DNA from: Nocardioides euryhalodurans
GTDB taxonomy: Bacteria; Actinomycetota; Actinomycetes; Propionibacteriales; Nocardioidaceae
Direction: 5' to 3'
NCBI RefSeq assembly: GCF_004564375.1
Contig: NZ_CP038267.1
Coordinates: 3,226,501 to 3,290,500 of the forward strand
DNA length: 64,000 nt
Below the pieces are notes generated by a model. It was not told the origin of the DNA, did not search any database, and worked only from the letters and a program-made list of their open reading frames with translations. This document shows, one piece after another, positions 48,888-57,296 of this stretch (positions within the stretch are counted from its first letter, which is position 1; every line of letters begins with the position of its first letter). The translations under genes and the position numbers were made by a program.

Positions 48888-49322
48888 ATGACGAACACAC
48901 CGGACAAGATCGTGTACACCGCCAACGCCACCGTCACCGGGGGACGCCGGGGTGGTCACGGCAGGACCGACGACGGCCAGCTCGAGGTCGACCTGCAGGC
49001 CCCCACCGAGATGGGTGGCCCGGGCGGCGGCACCAACCCCGAGCAGCTCTTCGCCGTGGGCTTCGGTGCCTGCTTCACCGGCGCGCTGGGCCTGGTCGGC
49101 AAGGCCGAGGGCATCGACACCTCCGGCGCCAGCACCGACGTGAAGGTCGGCTTCGGACCCGAGGGCGAGTCGTTCGCCATCACCGTCGACCTCACCGTCT
49201 CCGTCCCCGGCGTCGACGACGGCACCGCCCAGAAGCTCGTCGACATGACCCACGAGATCTGCCCCTACTCCAAGGCCACCCGCGGCAACGTCCCGGTGAC
49301 CGTCACCGGCAAGGGCGTCTGA
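48888..49322 (+). CDS. Organic hydroperoxide resistance protein (OsmC/Ohr)
   Basis: 144 residues from ATG 48888. The reactive cysteines C62 (GFGACFTGAL) and C125 (HEICPYSKATRGN) match the Ohr subfamily, which reduces organic peroxides with lipoyl-type thiols. TNPEQLFAVGF is a family motif. No Shine-Dalgarno sequence precedes it. It is convergent with coaA across a 40-bp repeat. No OhrR regulator is adjacent. Confidence 0.92.
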   Translation: MTNTPDKIVYTANATVTGGRRGGHGRTDDGQLEVDLQAPTEMGGPGGGTNPEQLFAVGFGACFTGALGLVGKAEGIDTSGASTDVKVGFGPEGESFAITVDLTVSVPGVDDGTAQKLVDMTHEICPYSKATRGNVPVTVTGKGV

Positions 49323-49348
49323 CCAGCAGCACCTCCCTTTGTCGCCTC

Positions 49349-49388
49349 GTGTGCCTGAGGCCGGTCACTGGACCGGTCTCAGGCACAC
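49349..49388. repeat. 40-bp palindromic element, copy 3
   Basis: The most complete hairpin of the family: 18 bp including one G-T pair, with loop ACTG. It lies between convergent ohr and coaA and would make an efficient two-way terminator. Confidence 0.92.
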
Positions 49389-49394
49389 GCCACG

Positions 49395-50378
49395 TCAGAG
49401 CTTGCGCAGCCGGACGTACCGGACCGAGTGGTCGCGGTCCTTGCGCAGCACGAGCGTCGCTCGCGAGCGCGTGGGCAGCACGTTCTGCACGAGGTTGGGG
49501 CCGTTGATCGTCTGCCAGAGGCGGGTCGCGGTCTCGACCGCCTCCTCCTCCGAGAGCGCGGCGTACTTGGCGAAGTAGGACTCCGGGTCCCGGAACGCTG
49601 TCTCGCGCAGCCGCAGGAACCGGTCGACGTACCACTGCTGGATGTGCTCGGTGCGGGCGTCGACGTAGACGGAGAAGTCGAAGAAGTCGCTCAGCGTCAG
49701 GCCCACGCGGCCGTCCTCGCGGGCCCTCGCCGGCTGCAGCACGTTGAGGCCCTCGATGATGACGATGTCGGGCCGCTTGACGACGACCTTCTCGTCCGGG
49801 ACCACGTCGTAGGTGAGGTGGGAGTACGTCGGGGCCTCGACCTCGTCCTTGCCCGACTTGATGTCCACGACGAACCGCAGCAGCGCGCGCCGGTCGTAGG
49901 ACTCCGGGAACCCCTTGCGCTGCAGCAGCCCCCGCCGCTCGAGCTCGGCGTTGGGGTGGAGGAAGCCGTCGGTGGTGACGAGCGCGACGTGGGGGTGCTC
50001 GGGCCAGTGGGCCAGCATCTGCTGCAGGACGCGGGCGGTGGTCGACTTGCCGACCGCCACCGACCCGGCCAGCCCGATCACGAACGGCGTCCGCGGCGGT
50101 TGCGGCTGGTGGAGGAACTCCTCCTGCTGGCGGTGCAGCCGTCCCGCGGAGCCGACGTACATGCTGAGCAGGCGCGAGATCGGCAGGTAGACCTGCTCCA
50201 CCTCGTCGAGGTCGAGGGCGTCGCCGAGGCCCCGCAGCCGGGTGATCTCCTCGGCCGTCAGCGGGCTCGGGGTCTCCCTGCCGAGGGCGGCCCAGGCCGC
50301 GCGGTCCAGCTCGACGTACGGCGAGGACTCGCGGCCGTTGTCGTCGGACACCCCGCCGTTGGGAGACATGCGCGGCAT
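49395..50378 (-). CDS. coaA: Pantothenate kinase, type I
   Basis: 327 residues from ATG 50378; ATG 50369 three codons later is an alternative. The P-loop GSVAVGKS is at 105-112, followed by [17 protein letters not shown] and [14 protein letters not shown], all CoaA signatures. It phosphorylates pantothenate, the committed step to CoA. acpS, which uses CoA, lies just beyond the divergent glmS. Confidence 0.96.
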   Translation of the reverse strand: MPRMSPNGGVSDDNGRESSPYVELDRAAWAALGRETPSPLTAEEITRLRGLGDALDLDEVEQVYLPISRLLSMYVGSAGRLHRQQEEFLHQPQPPRTPFVIGLAGSVAVGKSTTARVLQQMLAHWPEHPHVALVTTDGFLHPNAELERRGLLQRKGFPESYDRRALLRFVVDIKSGKDEVEAPTYSHLTYDVVPDEKVVVKRPDIVIIEGLNVLQPARAREDGRVGLTLSDFFDFSVYVDARTEHIQQWYVDRFLRLRETAFRDPESYFAKYAALSEEEAVETATRLWQTINGPNLVQNVLPTRSRATLVLRKDRDHSVRYVRLRKL

Positions 50379-50413
50379 TCTTGCACCGGCGCCGACCCGT
50401 ACGAGCGGCCACC

Positions 50414-50419
50414 TAGACT
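50414..50419 (+). promoter_or_regulatory. -10 box of glmS, probable leaderless start
   Basis: TAGACT lies 7 bases before the ATG, and the intervening bases (mostly C) contain no ribosome binding site. No -35 is apparent. Confidence 0.5.
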
Positions 50420-50426
50420 CGCCCCC

Positions 50427-52271
50427 ATGTGCGGAATCGTGGGATACGTCGGGACCCAGCAGGCGCAGGGAGTCGTGATCGAGGGTCTGCGCCGTCTCGA
50501 GTACCGCGGCTACGACTCGGCCGGGGTCGCCCTCGTGGCCGACGGCGCCATCGCGAGCGACAAGCGCGCGGGCAAGCTCGCCAACCTCGAGAAGGCGATC
50601 ATCGACGCGCCGCTACCGGCGTCGACGACCGGCATCGGCCACACCCGCTGGGCCACGCACGGCGCGCCCAACGACCCGAACGCGCACCCGCACCTCGGCC
50701 GCACCGGACGCGTCGCGCTGGTGCACAACGGGATCATCGAGAACTTCGCGTCGCTGCGCGCCGGGCTCGAGGCCGAGGGGCACGACCTCCTCTCCGAGAC
50801 CGACACGGAGGTCGCCGCGCACCTGCTCGAGCGCGAGGTGCTGGCGGGCCGCGACCTGACCGAGGCGATGCAGGCTATGTGCCGCGCGCTCGAGGGAGCC
50901 TTCACGCTGGTGGCCGTCGACGCCGAGGACCCCGACCGCGTGGTCGCGGCGCGGCGCAACAGCCCGCTGGTCGTCGGCATCGGCGAGGGCGAGAACTTCC
51001 TCGGCTCCGACGTCGCCGCCTTCATCGAGCACACCCGCGAGGCGATGGAGCTCGACCAGGACCAGGTCGTCACCATCACCCGCGACGGGGTGGCGGTGAG
51101 CGGCTTCGACGGCACGCCCGCCGAGGGCCGCCGCTACCACGTCGACTGGGACCTCACGGCGGCCGAGAAGGACGGCTACGACTGGTTCATGCGCAAGGAG
51201 ATCTTCGAGCAGCCGCGGGCCCTGGCCGACTCGCTGCTCGGCCGGCGTACGCCGACCGGCGAGCTGCAGCTCGACGAGATGCGGCTCTCGGACGACGAGC
51301 TGCGCGACATCGACAAGATGATCATCATCGCGGCCGGCACCTCGTTCTACGCCGGCATGGTCGCCAAGTACGCCATCGAGCACTGGACCCGGATCCCGGT
51401 CGAGGTCGAGCTGGCCTCGGAGTTCCGCTACCGCGACCCGATCCTCACGCAGTCCACGCTCGTGGTCGCGATCAGCCAGTCCGGCGAGACCGCCGACACG
51501 CTCCAGGCGATCCGGCACGCGCGGGTGCAGCGGTCGAAGGTGCTGGCGATCTGCAACACCAACGGCTCGACCATCCCGCGCGAGTCCGACGGCGTGATCT
51601 ACACCCACGCCGGACCCGAGATCGGCGTCGCCTCCACCAAGGGCTACCTCACCCAGCTGATCGCCTGCTACCTGCTGGCGCTCTACCTCGCGCAGGTGAA
51701 GGGCACCCGCTACGGCGACGAGATCAGCCAGGTCATCGACCAGCTCGAGGAGATGCCCGGCCACGTCCAGACGGTGCTCGACCGCGCCGACCAGGTCTAC
51801 GCGCTGGCCCAGGAGCACGTGGGGACACGGTCGGTGCTCTTCCTGGGTCGCCACGCGGGCTATCCCGTCGCGCTGGAGGGCGCGCTGAAGCTCAAGGAGA
51901 TCGCCTACCTCCACGCGGAGGGCTTCGCGGCCGGAGAGCTCAAGCACGGGCCGATCGCGCTGATCGAGGACGGGCTGCCGGTGCTGTGCATCGTGCCGCC
52001 GCGCGGGCGGGACCAGCTCCACGACAAGATGATCAGCGGGATCCAGGAGGTCCGCGCCCGGGGCGCCCGGACGATCTGCCTGGCCGAGGAGGGCGACGAC
52101 TCGATCACGCCGTACGCCGATGCGATGATCCGGCTGCCCAACGTGCCCGTGCTGCTGCAACCGCTGGTGGCGGTCGTGCCGCTCCAGCTGTTCGCCTGCG
52201 AGATCGCCACCGCGCTGGGCCACGACGTCGACCAGCCACGCAACCTCGCCAAGTCCGTCACGGTCGAGTAG
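50427..52271 (+). CDS. glmS: Glutamine-fructose-6-phosphate aminotransferase
   Basis: 614 residues. After processing of Met1 the nucleophile is Cys2 (MCGIVGYVG). The glutaminase domain covers about 1-230 with [14 protein letters not shown] and GHTRWATHG; two SIS domains follow (about 290-420, [10 protein letters not shown]; about 460-600, [13 protein letters not shown]), ending [11 protein letters not shown]. It makes glucosamine-6-phosphate for GlmM and the cell wall. No glmS ribozyme is possible in so short a leader. Confidence 0.97.
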   Translation: MCGIVGYVGTQQAQGVVIEGLRRLEYRGYDSAGVALVADGAIASDKRAGKLANLEKAIIDAPLPASTTGIGHTRWATHGAPNDPNAHPHLGRTGRVALVHNGIIENFASLRAGLEAEGHDLLSETDTEVAAHLLEREVLAGRDLTEAMQAMCRALEGAFTLVAVDAEDPDRVVAARRNSPLVVGIGEGENFLGSDVAAFIEHTREAMELDQDQVVTITRDGVAVSGFDGTPAEGRRYHVDWDLTAAEKDGYDWFMRKEIFEQPRALADSLLGRRTPTGELQLDEMRLSDDELRDIDKMIIIAAGTSFYAGMVAKYAIEHWTRIPVEVELASEFRYRDPILTQSTLVVAISQSGETADTLQAIRHARVQRSKVLAICNTNGSTIPRESDGVIYTHAGPEIGVASTKGYLTQLIACYLLALYLAQVKGTRYGDEISQVIDQLEEMPGHVQTVLDRADQVYALAQEHVGTRSVLFLGRHAGYPVALEGALKLKEIAYLHAEGFAAGELKHGPIALIEDGLPVLCIVPPRGRDQLHDKMISGIQEVRARGARTICLAEEGDDSITPYADAMIRLPNVPVLLQPLVAVVPLQLFACEIATALGHDVDQPRNLAKSVTVE

Positions 52272-52280
52272 CCGGCTGAC

Positions 52281-52634
52281 ATGGCGGTCATCGGCGTCGG
52301 GATCGACGTGGTCGACATCGAGCGGTTCGTGGAGTCGCTCGGGCGGACCGCGGGCCTGCGGGAGCGGCTGTTCACGCCGGCCGAGGCGACCCGACCGCCG
52401 GCCTCGCTCGCGGCCCGGTTCGCCGCCAAGGAGGCGCTCGCGAAGGCGCTGGGCGCACCGGTGGGGATGCGCTGGCAGGACGCCGAGGTCGAGTCCGAGG
52501 ACTCCGGTCGACCGGTCTTCACGATCCGCGGCAGCGTGGCCGAGCGCGCCGCGGAGCTCGGCGTACGGTCGGTGCACCTCTCGCTCTCCCACGACGCCGG
52601 CATCGCCTCGGCGATGGTGGTGCTCGAGTCCTGA
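52281..52634 (+). CDS. acpS: Holo-[acyl-carrier-protein] synthase
   Basis: 117 residues. The magnesium/CoA-binding residues D9 ([10 protein letters not shown]) and E51 ([12 protein letters not shown]) are intact, and [16 protein letters not shown] ends the fold. It transfers phosphopantetheine from CoA to acyl carrier protein. Nine bases separate it from glmS. A 40-bp repeat follows 22 bases after its stop. Confidence 0.95.
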   Translation: MAVIGVGIDVVDIERFVESLGRTAGLRERLFTPAEATRPPASLAARFAAKEALAKALGAPVGMRWQDAEVESEDSGRPVFTIRGSVAERAAELGVRSVHLSLSHDAGIASAMVVLES

Positions 52635-52656
52635 CCGACACAGTCTTCGTCGCGGC

Positions 52657-52696
52657 GTGTGCCTGAGGCCGGTCCATGCGCCGTGCTCAGGCACAC
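52657..52696. repeat. 40-bp palindromic element, copy 4
   Basis: Arms GTGTGCCTGAG and CTCAGGCACAC. The last codons and TGA stop of the minus-strand AbiEi-like gene (stop at 52687-52689) lie inside its right arm. It differs from copy 5 at only two of 40 positions. Confidence 0.9.
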
Positions 52697-53604
52697 GGGA
52701 CGGCTCGGGGGACGCCGAGGGCGATCAGGTCCCCGGCCACCTCGGCGGGTTCGTGCCTGACCTCGTACGCCGTGCATCCGATGACGGTGCGGTCGTGCGC
52801 CGTGAGCCGCCGGGCCCGTTTCTTGTCCTCGCCCCAGTGCTCCACCTCCATGTGGAACGAGCCGTCGACCTCGAGGACCAGCACCGCTCCGTCGAGGAGG
52901 TCCCACTCGCAGTCGGTCCACCGGCGCCTGCCCGCCCGGTCGGTGCGCGGCCGCTGCCGATCCGGCGGCTCCAGACCGAACCGGCGGCACATCCTCATGA
53001 CATCGAGCTCGGCGCCTGACTGGGAGCCGCCGGCGACATCACGGAGGGAGGCGCGGAAGGCGGGCGCCCGTCGCAGGGGCCGGAGCCGGTCGATCCAGCG
53101 GAGCAGCTCGCCGGGTGTCGTGAGCCGCTGCTGCACCGCCGAGGCGAGGATCGCGTGGGCAGCCCTGTGCGGTGCGTCGTAGCCGGCCCAGAGGAGGACC
53201 GCGGGTTCGAGGCGGCACCGCGGGAGTGCCGAGCCGGGGTCGCGGAGAAGCTCGAAGGAACGGCGGGAACGGAAGAAGTGGACCCCGTCGACGGGCTCGA
53301 ACGCGAGCTCGTCGTCCACCACGACCGTGATCGCCTCGCGTTGCCACCGCTTGAGTCCGTGGTGCTCCGCGGCGGTGAGACCGCCCAGGAGGCTGCGCGG
53401 CCCCGCGTGAAGCACGGCCAGCCACCGGCGCTGCTCGGTCGTCAGCTCGCCGGTGAAGGCGCTGACGACCCGTGGCGTACGGACCACGCACCGACCTGCT
53501 CGCGCATGGGAGCGCACGTCGTCCCAGTGCACCCCGTGGTCGGTCAACTGGCGACGCGCCACCATGCCGTCCTGGTGGTCGATGAGGCGGGTGAGGTCGC
53601 TCAT
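52687..53604 (-). CDS. AbiEi-like/DUF559 domain protein
   Basis: 305 residues from ATG 53604. The N-terminus (LTRLIDHQDGMVARRQLTDHGVHWDDVRSHARAG) is the winged-helix domain found in type IV antitoxins of the AbiEi group. The C-terminal 100 residues form a Vsr-like, PD-(D/E)xK-type fold with CEWDLLDGAVLVLEVDGSFH, as in DUF559 proteins. No toxin partner is adjacent. It is bracketed by 40-bp repeats 4 and 5 and its stop codon comes from copy 4. Function unknown. Confidence 0.82.
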   Translation of the reverse strand: MSDLTRLIDHQDGMVARRQLTDHGVHWDDVRSHARAGRCVVRTPRVVSAFTGELTTEQRRWLAVLHAGPRSLLGGLTAAEHHGLKRWQREAITVVVDDELAFEPVDGVHFFRSRRSFELLRDPGSALPRCRLEPAVLLWAGYDAPHRAAHAILASAVQQRLTTPGELLRWIDRLRPLRRAPAFRASLRDVAGGSQSGAELDVMRMCRRFGLEPPDRQRPRTDRAGRRRWTDCEWDLLDGAVLVLEVDGSFHMEVEHWGEDKKRARRLTAHDRTVIGCTAYEVRHEPAEVAGDLIALGVPRAVPCA

Positions 53605-53667
53605 CGGGCCACCTTGGCCGATCCTCAGCGGGCCTGTGGCGCTCCTCCACAGGCTCACCCCGGGCGC

Positions 53668-53707
53668 GTGTGCCTGAGAACGGTCCATGCGCCGTGCTCA
53701 GGCACAC
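53668..53707. repeat. 40-bp palindromic element, copy 5
   Basis: Same arms as the other copies and the same 15-base centre GGTCCATGCGCCGTG as copy 4, in the same orientation 1,011 bases away. It lies in the divergent region upstream of nnr, where a -35 element would be expected. Confidence 0.92.
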
Positions 53708-53715
53708 GCCGCGAA

Positions 53716-53721
53716 TAGGGT
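53716..53721 (+). promoter_or_regulatory. -10 box of nnr, probable leaderless start
   Basis: TAGGGT ends 7 bases before the ATG at 53729, with no ribosome binding site. The expected -35 position falls within repeat copy 5. Confidence 0.45.
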
Positions 53722-53728
53722 GGGTGGC

Positions 53729-55126
53729 ATGCGAGAGGCGCACACGGTCGAGCAGGTCCGCGCGGCCGAGGCGGCCCGGATGGCCGACCTGCCCGACGGG
53801 GCGCTGATGCAGCAGGCGGCCGCGGGGCTGGCTCACGCGGTGGTCGACCTGATGGGCGGCGCCTACGGCCGGCGGGTGCTCCTGCTGGTCGGGCCGGGCA
53901 ACAACGGCGGTGACGCGCTGTACGCCGGAGCACGGCTGGCCCGCCGGGGCTGCTCGGTCGAGGCGTGGCTGCTCGCCGGGCAGGTCCACGAGGCCGGCCT
54001 CGAGGCGCTGCGGGCAGCCGGCGGCCGGGTGGCCGAGCCCCGCGCCGGCACCACCCCCGACGTGGTCGTCGACGGGATCGTCGGCATCGGCGGCCGCCCC
54101 GGCCTGCGGCCAGCCGCGGTCGCGGCGCTCGACCACGTCCGCGGCGTCCCGGTCGTCGCGGTCGACGTCCCGAGCGGTATCGACGTCGACACCGGCGAGC
54201 TCGCCGGCCCGCACGTCGAGGCGACGCTGACCGTCACCTTCGGCACGCTCAAGGTCGGTCACCTGGTCGACCCGGCCGCGACCGCCTGCGGTGCGGTCCA
54301 CCCGGTCGACCTGGGCCTCGACCTGCCACCGGCCCCGGTGTCGGCCCTGCAGCCGACCGACGTACGCCGGCTGCTGCCGCGGCCCGAGCCGGGTGGTCAC
54401 AAGTACACCCGCGGCGTGGTGGGCGTCCGGGCCGGCTCGACGACCTACCCCGGTGCCGCGCTGCTCTGCGTGGCCGGCGCGGACTGCGGGCTGGCGGGCA
54501 TGGTCCGCCACGTCGGCGAGGTCTCCGACCTGGTCCGCCGCGAGCACCCCGCCGTCGTCGGCGACGGGCGGGTCCAGGCCTGGGTGGTCGGCTCCGGTGG
54601 GGGAGCGGCCGCCGGCGACGAGCTCGCCGCCGCCCGCTCCGACGGGGTCCCGCTCGTCGTGGACGCCGACGCGCTGGCCCACGTCGGCGGCCCGCTCGGG
54701 GTGCCGACGGTGCTCACCCCCCACGCCGGCGAGCTGGCTGCCATGACCGGCGCCGAGCGCGTGGACGTCGAGGCCCGGATGCTCCACCACGCCCGCGCGG
54801 CCGCAGCGACGTACGACGCCGTGGTGCTGCTCAAGGGCCGCCACACCCTGGTCGCGCACCCCGACGGACGCGTCCGCGTCACCACCACCGGCCCGCCGTG
54901 GCTGGCCACCGCCGGGGCGGGCGACGTGCTCGCCGGTCTCGTCGGCGCGCTGCTGGCGTGCGGCCTGGACACCTACGACGCCGCGTCCGTCGGCTCCTGG
55001 CTCCACGGCGCCGCCGCGACCCTCGCCTCGCGGGGCGGGCCGCTGCGTGCCGGCGACGTCGCGGAGGCCATCCCCGGGACGGTGCGCCGACTGCTCGACC
55101 CGGGGATGGAACAATCCGCCCCATGA
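53729..55126 (+). CDS. nnr: Bifunctional NAD(P)H-hydrate epimerase/dehydratase
   Basis: 465 residues. The N-terminal epimerase domain (about 1-205) has LMQQAAAGLAHAVVDL, VGPGNNGGDALYAGARLARRG and VDVPSGIDVDTGEL; the C-terminal ADP-dependent dehydratase (about 215-465) has TLTPHAGELAAMTG-like and TAGAGDVLAGLVGALLA segments. It repairs hydrated NAD(P)H. It heads a chain of four overlapping genes (nnr, alr, hydrolase, TsaE fusion). Confidence 0.94.
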   Translation: MREAHTVEQVRAAEAARMADLPDGALMQQAAAGLAHAVVDLMGGAYGRRVLLLVGPGNNGGDALYAGARLARRGCSVEAWLLAGQVHEAGLEALRAAGGRVAEPRAGTTPDVVVDGIVGIGGRPGLRPAAVAALDHVRGVPVVAVDVPSGIDVDTGELAGPHVEATLTVTFGTLKVGHLVDPAATACGAVHPVDLGLDLPPAPVSALQPTDVRRLLPRPEPGGHKYTRGVVGVRAGSTTYPGAALLCVAGADCGLAGMVRHVGEVSDLVRREHPAVVGDGRVQAWVVGSGGGAAAGDELAAARSDGVPLVVDADALAHVGGPLGVPTVLTPHAGELAAMTGAERVDVEARMLHHARAAAATYDAVVLLKGRHTLVAHPDGRVRVTTTGPPWLATAGAGDVLAGLVGALLACGLDTYDAASVGSWLHGAAATLASRGGPLRAGDVAEAIPGTVRRLLDPGMEQSAP

Positions 55127-56253
55127 GCCGGGCCCGCGCCGAGATCGTCGTCGAGCTGCCCCTCATCCGTCACAACGTCCGTGTCCTGCGCGAGCACACC
55201 GGCGTCGAGATGATGACGGTCGTCAAGGCCGACGGCTACGGCCACGGGATGGTGCCGGCCGCCCGCGCGGCCCGCGACGCCGGGGCCGCGTGGCTCGGCG
55301 TCGCCACCATCGACGAGGCGCTGGGGCTCCGGGAGGCCGGCGACACCGGCCGGGTGCTGTCCTGGCTCGGCGTGCCGGGCGAGGACTACGCCGCCGCCAT
55401 CTCCGCGGACGTCGACGTCACCGCGTACTCCGTCGCCGAGCTTCGCGAGGTCGCCGCGGCGGTCGGCGCCGCCGGACGTCCCGCCCGCCTGCAGCTGAAG
55501 GTCGACACCGGCCTGTCCCGAGGCGGCGCCCCGCTGGATGCGTGGGAGGACCTGGTGGCGGAGGCGGCTGCGGGGCAGGCGCGGGGTGACTGGACGGTCA
55601 CCGGCATCTGGTCCCACTTCGCCTGCTCCGACGAGCCCGAGCACCCCGCCAACGACGCGCAGGAAGCGGCGTTCCGCCACGCGCTCGAGGTCGGCGAGCG
55701 GGCCGGGCTGCGTCCGGAGGTCCGCCACCTGGCCAACTCCGCCGCCGCCATCCTGCGACCGAGCTCGCGCTTCGACCTGGTCCGCTGCGGCATCGCGTCG
55801 TACGGCCTGGACCCCGCGCCCGGCCACACCCCCGACCTGGGGCTGCTGCCGGCGATGTCGGCCGTGGCCGAGCTCGCGATGGTCAAGCGGATCCCGGCCG
55901 GCGCCGGCGTCTCCTACGGCCACACCTGGCACGCGCCCCACGCGACCACCGTCGGCGTCGTGCCGGTGGGGTACGGCGACGGCGTGCCGCGCCACGCGAG
56001 CAACCACGCCGAGGTGCTGGTCGGCGGCCGTCGCCGCCCGGTCCGGGGCCGGGTCTGCATGGACCAGCTCGTCGTCGACCTCGACGACGACGACGTCGCC
56101 GCCGGTGCGCGGGCCACGCTCTTCGGCACCGGCCGGCTGGGGGAGCCGACCGCCCAGGACTGGGCCGAGGCCGCCGGGACCATCAGCTACGAGATCGTCA
56201 CCCGCATCGGCGGGCGCTTCGTCCGCCGCTACGTCGACGAAGGGCAGGAATGA
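55123..56253 (+). CDS. alr: Alanine racemase
   Basis: 376 residues from the ATG overlapping the nnr stop. PLP is bound by K35 (VVKADGYGHG) and the second base is Y265 (VSYGHTW), with RVCMDQLVVDL in the C-terminal barrel. It makes D-alanine for peptidoglycan. The nnr-alr order is common in actinobacteria. Its last four bases overlap the hydrolase. Confidence 0.96.
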   Translation: MSRARAEIVVELPLIRHNVRVLREHTGVEMMTVVKADGYGHGMVPAARAARDAGAAWLGVATIDEALGLREAGDTGRVLSWLGVPGEDYAAAISADVDVTAYSVAELREVAAAVGAAGRPARLQLKVDTGLSRGGAPLDAWEDLVAEAAAGQARGDWTVTGIWSHFACSDEPEHPANDAQEAAFRHALEVGERAGLRPEVRHLANSAAAILRPSSRFDLVRCGIASYGLDPAPGHTPDLGLLPAMSAVAELAMVKRIPAGAGVSYGHTWHAPHATTVGVVPVGYGDGVPRHASNHAEVLVGGRRRPVRGRVCMDQLVVDLDDDDVAAGARATLFGTGRLGEPTAQDWAEAAGTISYEIVTRIGGRFVRRYVDEGQE

Positions 56254-57296
56254 GCATCAAGCGCAGGATCCTCGGGGCCGTCGCCTCGGCGGCCGGTGTC
56301 GCCGTCGCCGGTACTGCCGTCGAGGTCGCCCGCCGCCGCCGGGTCATCGCCCGTCGCGGCGCCGGCGACGGGACCCACTTCGGCTCGCTCCGGTCGCGGC
56401 CGACGACGGTGGTCGCGGACGACGGCGTCCCGCTCCACGTCGAGGTAGACGAGTGCGAGGACTCACCGCTGACGGTGGTGTTCGTCCACGGCTACGCGCT
56501 CACCCTTGACTGCTGGCACTTCCAGCGCGCCGGTTACCGCGGGCTGGTCCGGACGGTCTTCTACGACCAGCGCTCCCACGGCCGCTCCGGTCGCTCCAGC
56601 AAGTCGCACGCCACCATCGACCAGCTCGGTCACGACCTGCGGCAGGTGCTCGACCACGTCGTGCCGGACGGGCCGGTCGTCCTGGTCGGCCACTCGATGG
56701 GCGGCATGAGCATCATCGCGCTCGCCGAGCAGGCGCCGGAGGTCTTCGGCGACCGCATCGTCGGGGTGGGGCTGATCTCCACCACCGCCGGAGGGCTGGA
56801 CCCCCACCGCGCGCTGATCCCGCTCATGCCCTCGGGACTCGGCGGCACGATGGGGCTGCGCACCGTCGCCACGCTGGCGCGCGGGCACTGGGCGGTCGAC
56901 GGCGTACGCCGGCTGACCCGGCCGTTCGCGACCGTCGTCACCGACCAGTTCGCCTTCGGCGACGACGTGCCGTCGTCCTACGTCGACTTCGTCGACGACA
57001 TGCTGGCCAAGACGCCGTTCGAGGTGATCGCCGAGTTCTTCCCGTCCCTCGGGGCGCTCGACAAGTTCCACACCCTGTCGGCCCTGGGGCGGGTCCCGGT
57101 GTCGGTCGTGTGCGGGACGGCCGACAAGCTGACCTCGATCGGGCACAGCCGCAAGCTGCAGGCGCGGATCCCGGGGGCGCGGCTGCTGGAGTGCGAGGGC
57201 GCCGGCCACATGGTCATCCTCGAGCGCCACGAGCAGGTCAACGCCGAGCTCGACCAGCTGCTGGCCGCAGCAGGGGAGCGGGTCGACGAGCGGTGA
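56250..57296 (+). CDS. Alpha/beta hydrolase
   Basis: 348 residues. The N-terminus carries a hydrophobic segment (about 7-25) that may anchor it in the membrane. The fold shows the oxyanion HGYALTLDCW, the nucleophile S149 in GHSMGG, and late Asp and His in CGTADKLTS and GAGHMVILERH. This gene is usually found between alr and tsaE in actinobacteria, and its substrate is unknown. Both ends overlap neighbours by four bases. Confidence 0.9.
   Translation: MSIKRRILGAVASAAGVAVAGTAVEVARRRRVIARRGAGDGTHFGSLRSRPTTVVADDGVPLHVEVDECEDSPLTVVFVHGYALTLDCWHFQRAGYRGLVRTVFYDQRSHGRSGRSSKSHATIDQLGHDLRQVLDHVVPDGPVVLVGHSMGGMSIIALAEQAPEVFGDRIVGVGLISTTAGGLDPHRALIPLMPSGLGGTMGLRTVATLARGHWAVDGVRRLTRPFATVVTDQFAFGDDVPSSYVDFVDDMLAKTPFEVIAEFFPSLGALDKFHTLSALGRVPVSVVCGTADKLTSIGHSRKLQARIPGARLLECEGAGHMVILERHEQVNAELDQLLAAAGERVDER

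Noticed and set aside
50379..50426. glmS ribozyme or riboswitch
   Set aside because: The divergent spacer is only 48 bases, too short for the ribozyme, and the -10 box lies next to the start codon.
52657..53707. The AbiEi-like gene as part of a complete type IV toxin-antitoxin pair
   Set aside because: No nucleotidyltransferase-like AbiEii toxin lies beside it; the neighbours are acpS and nnr.
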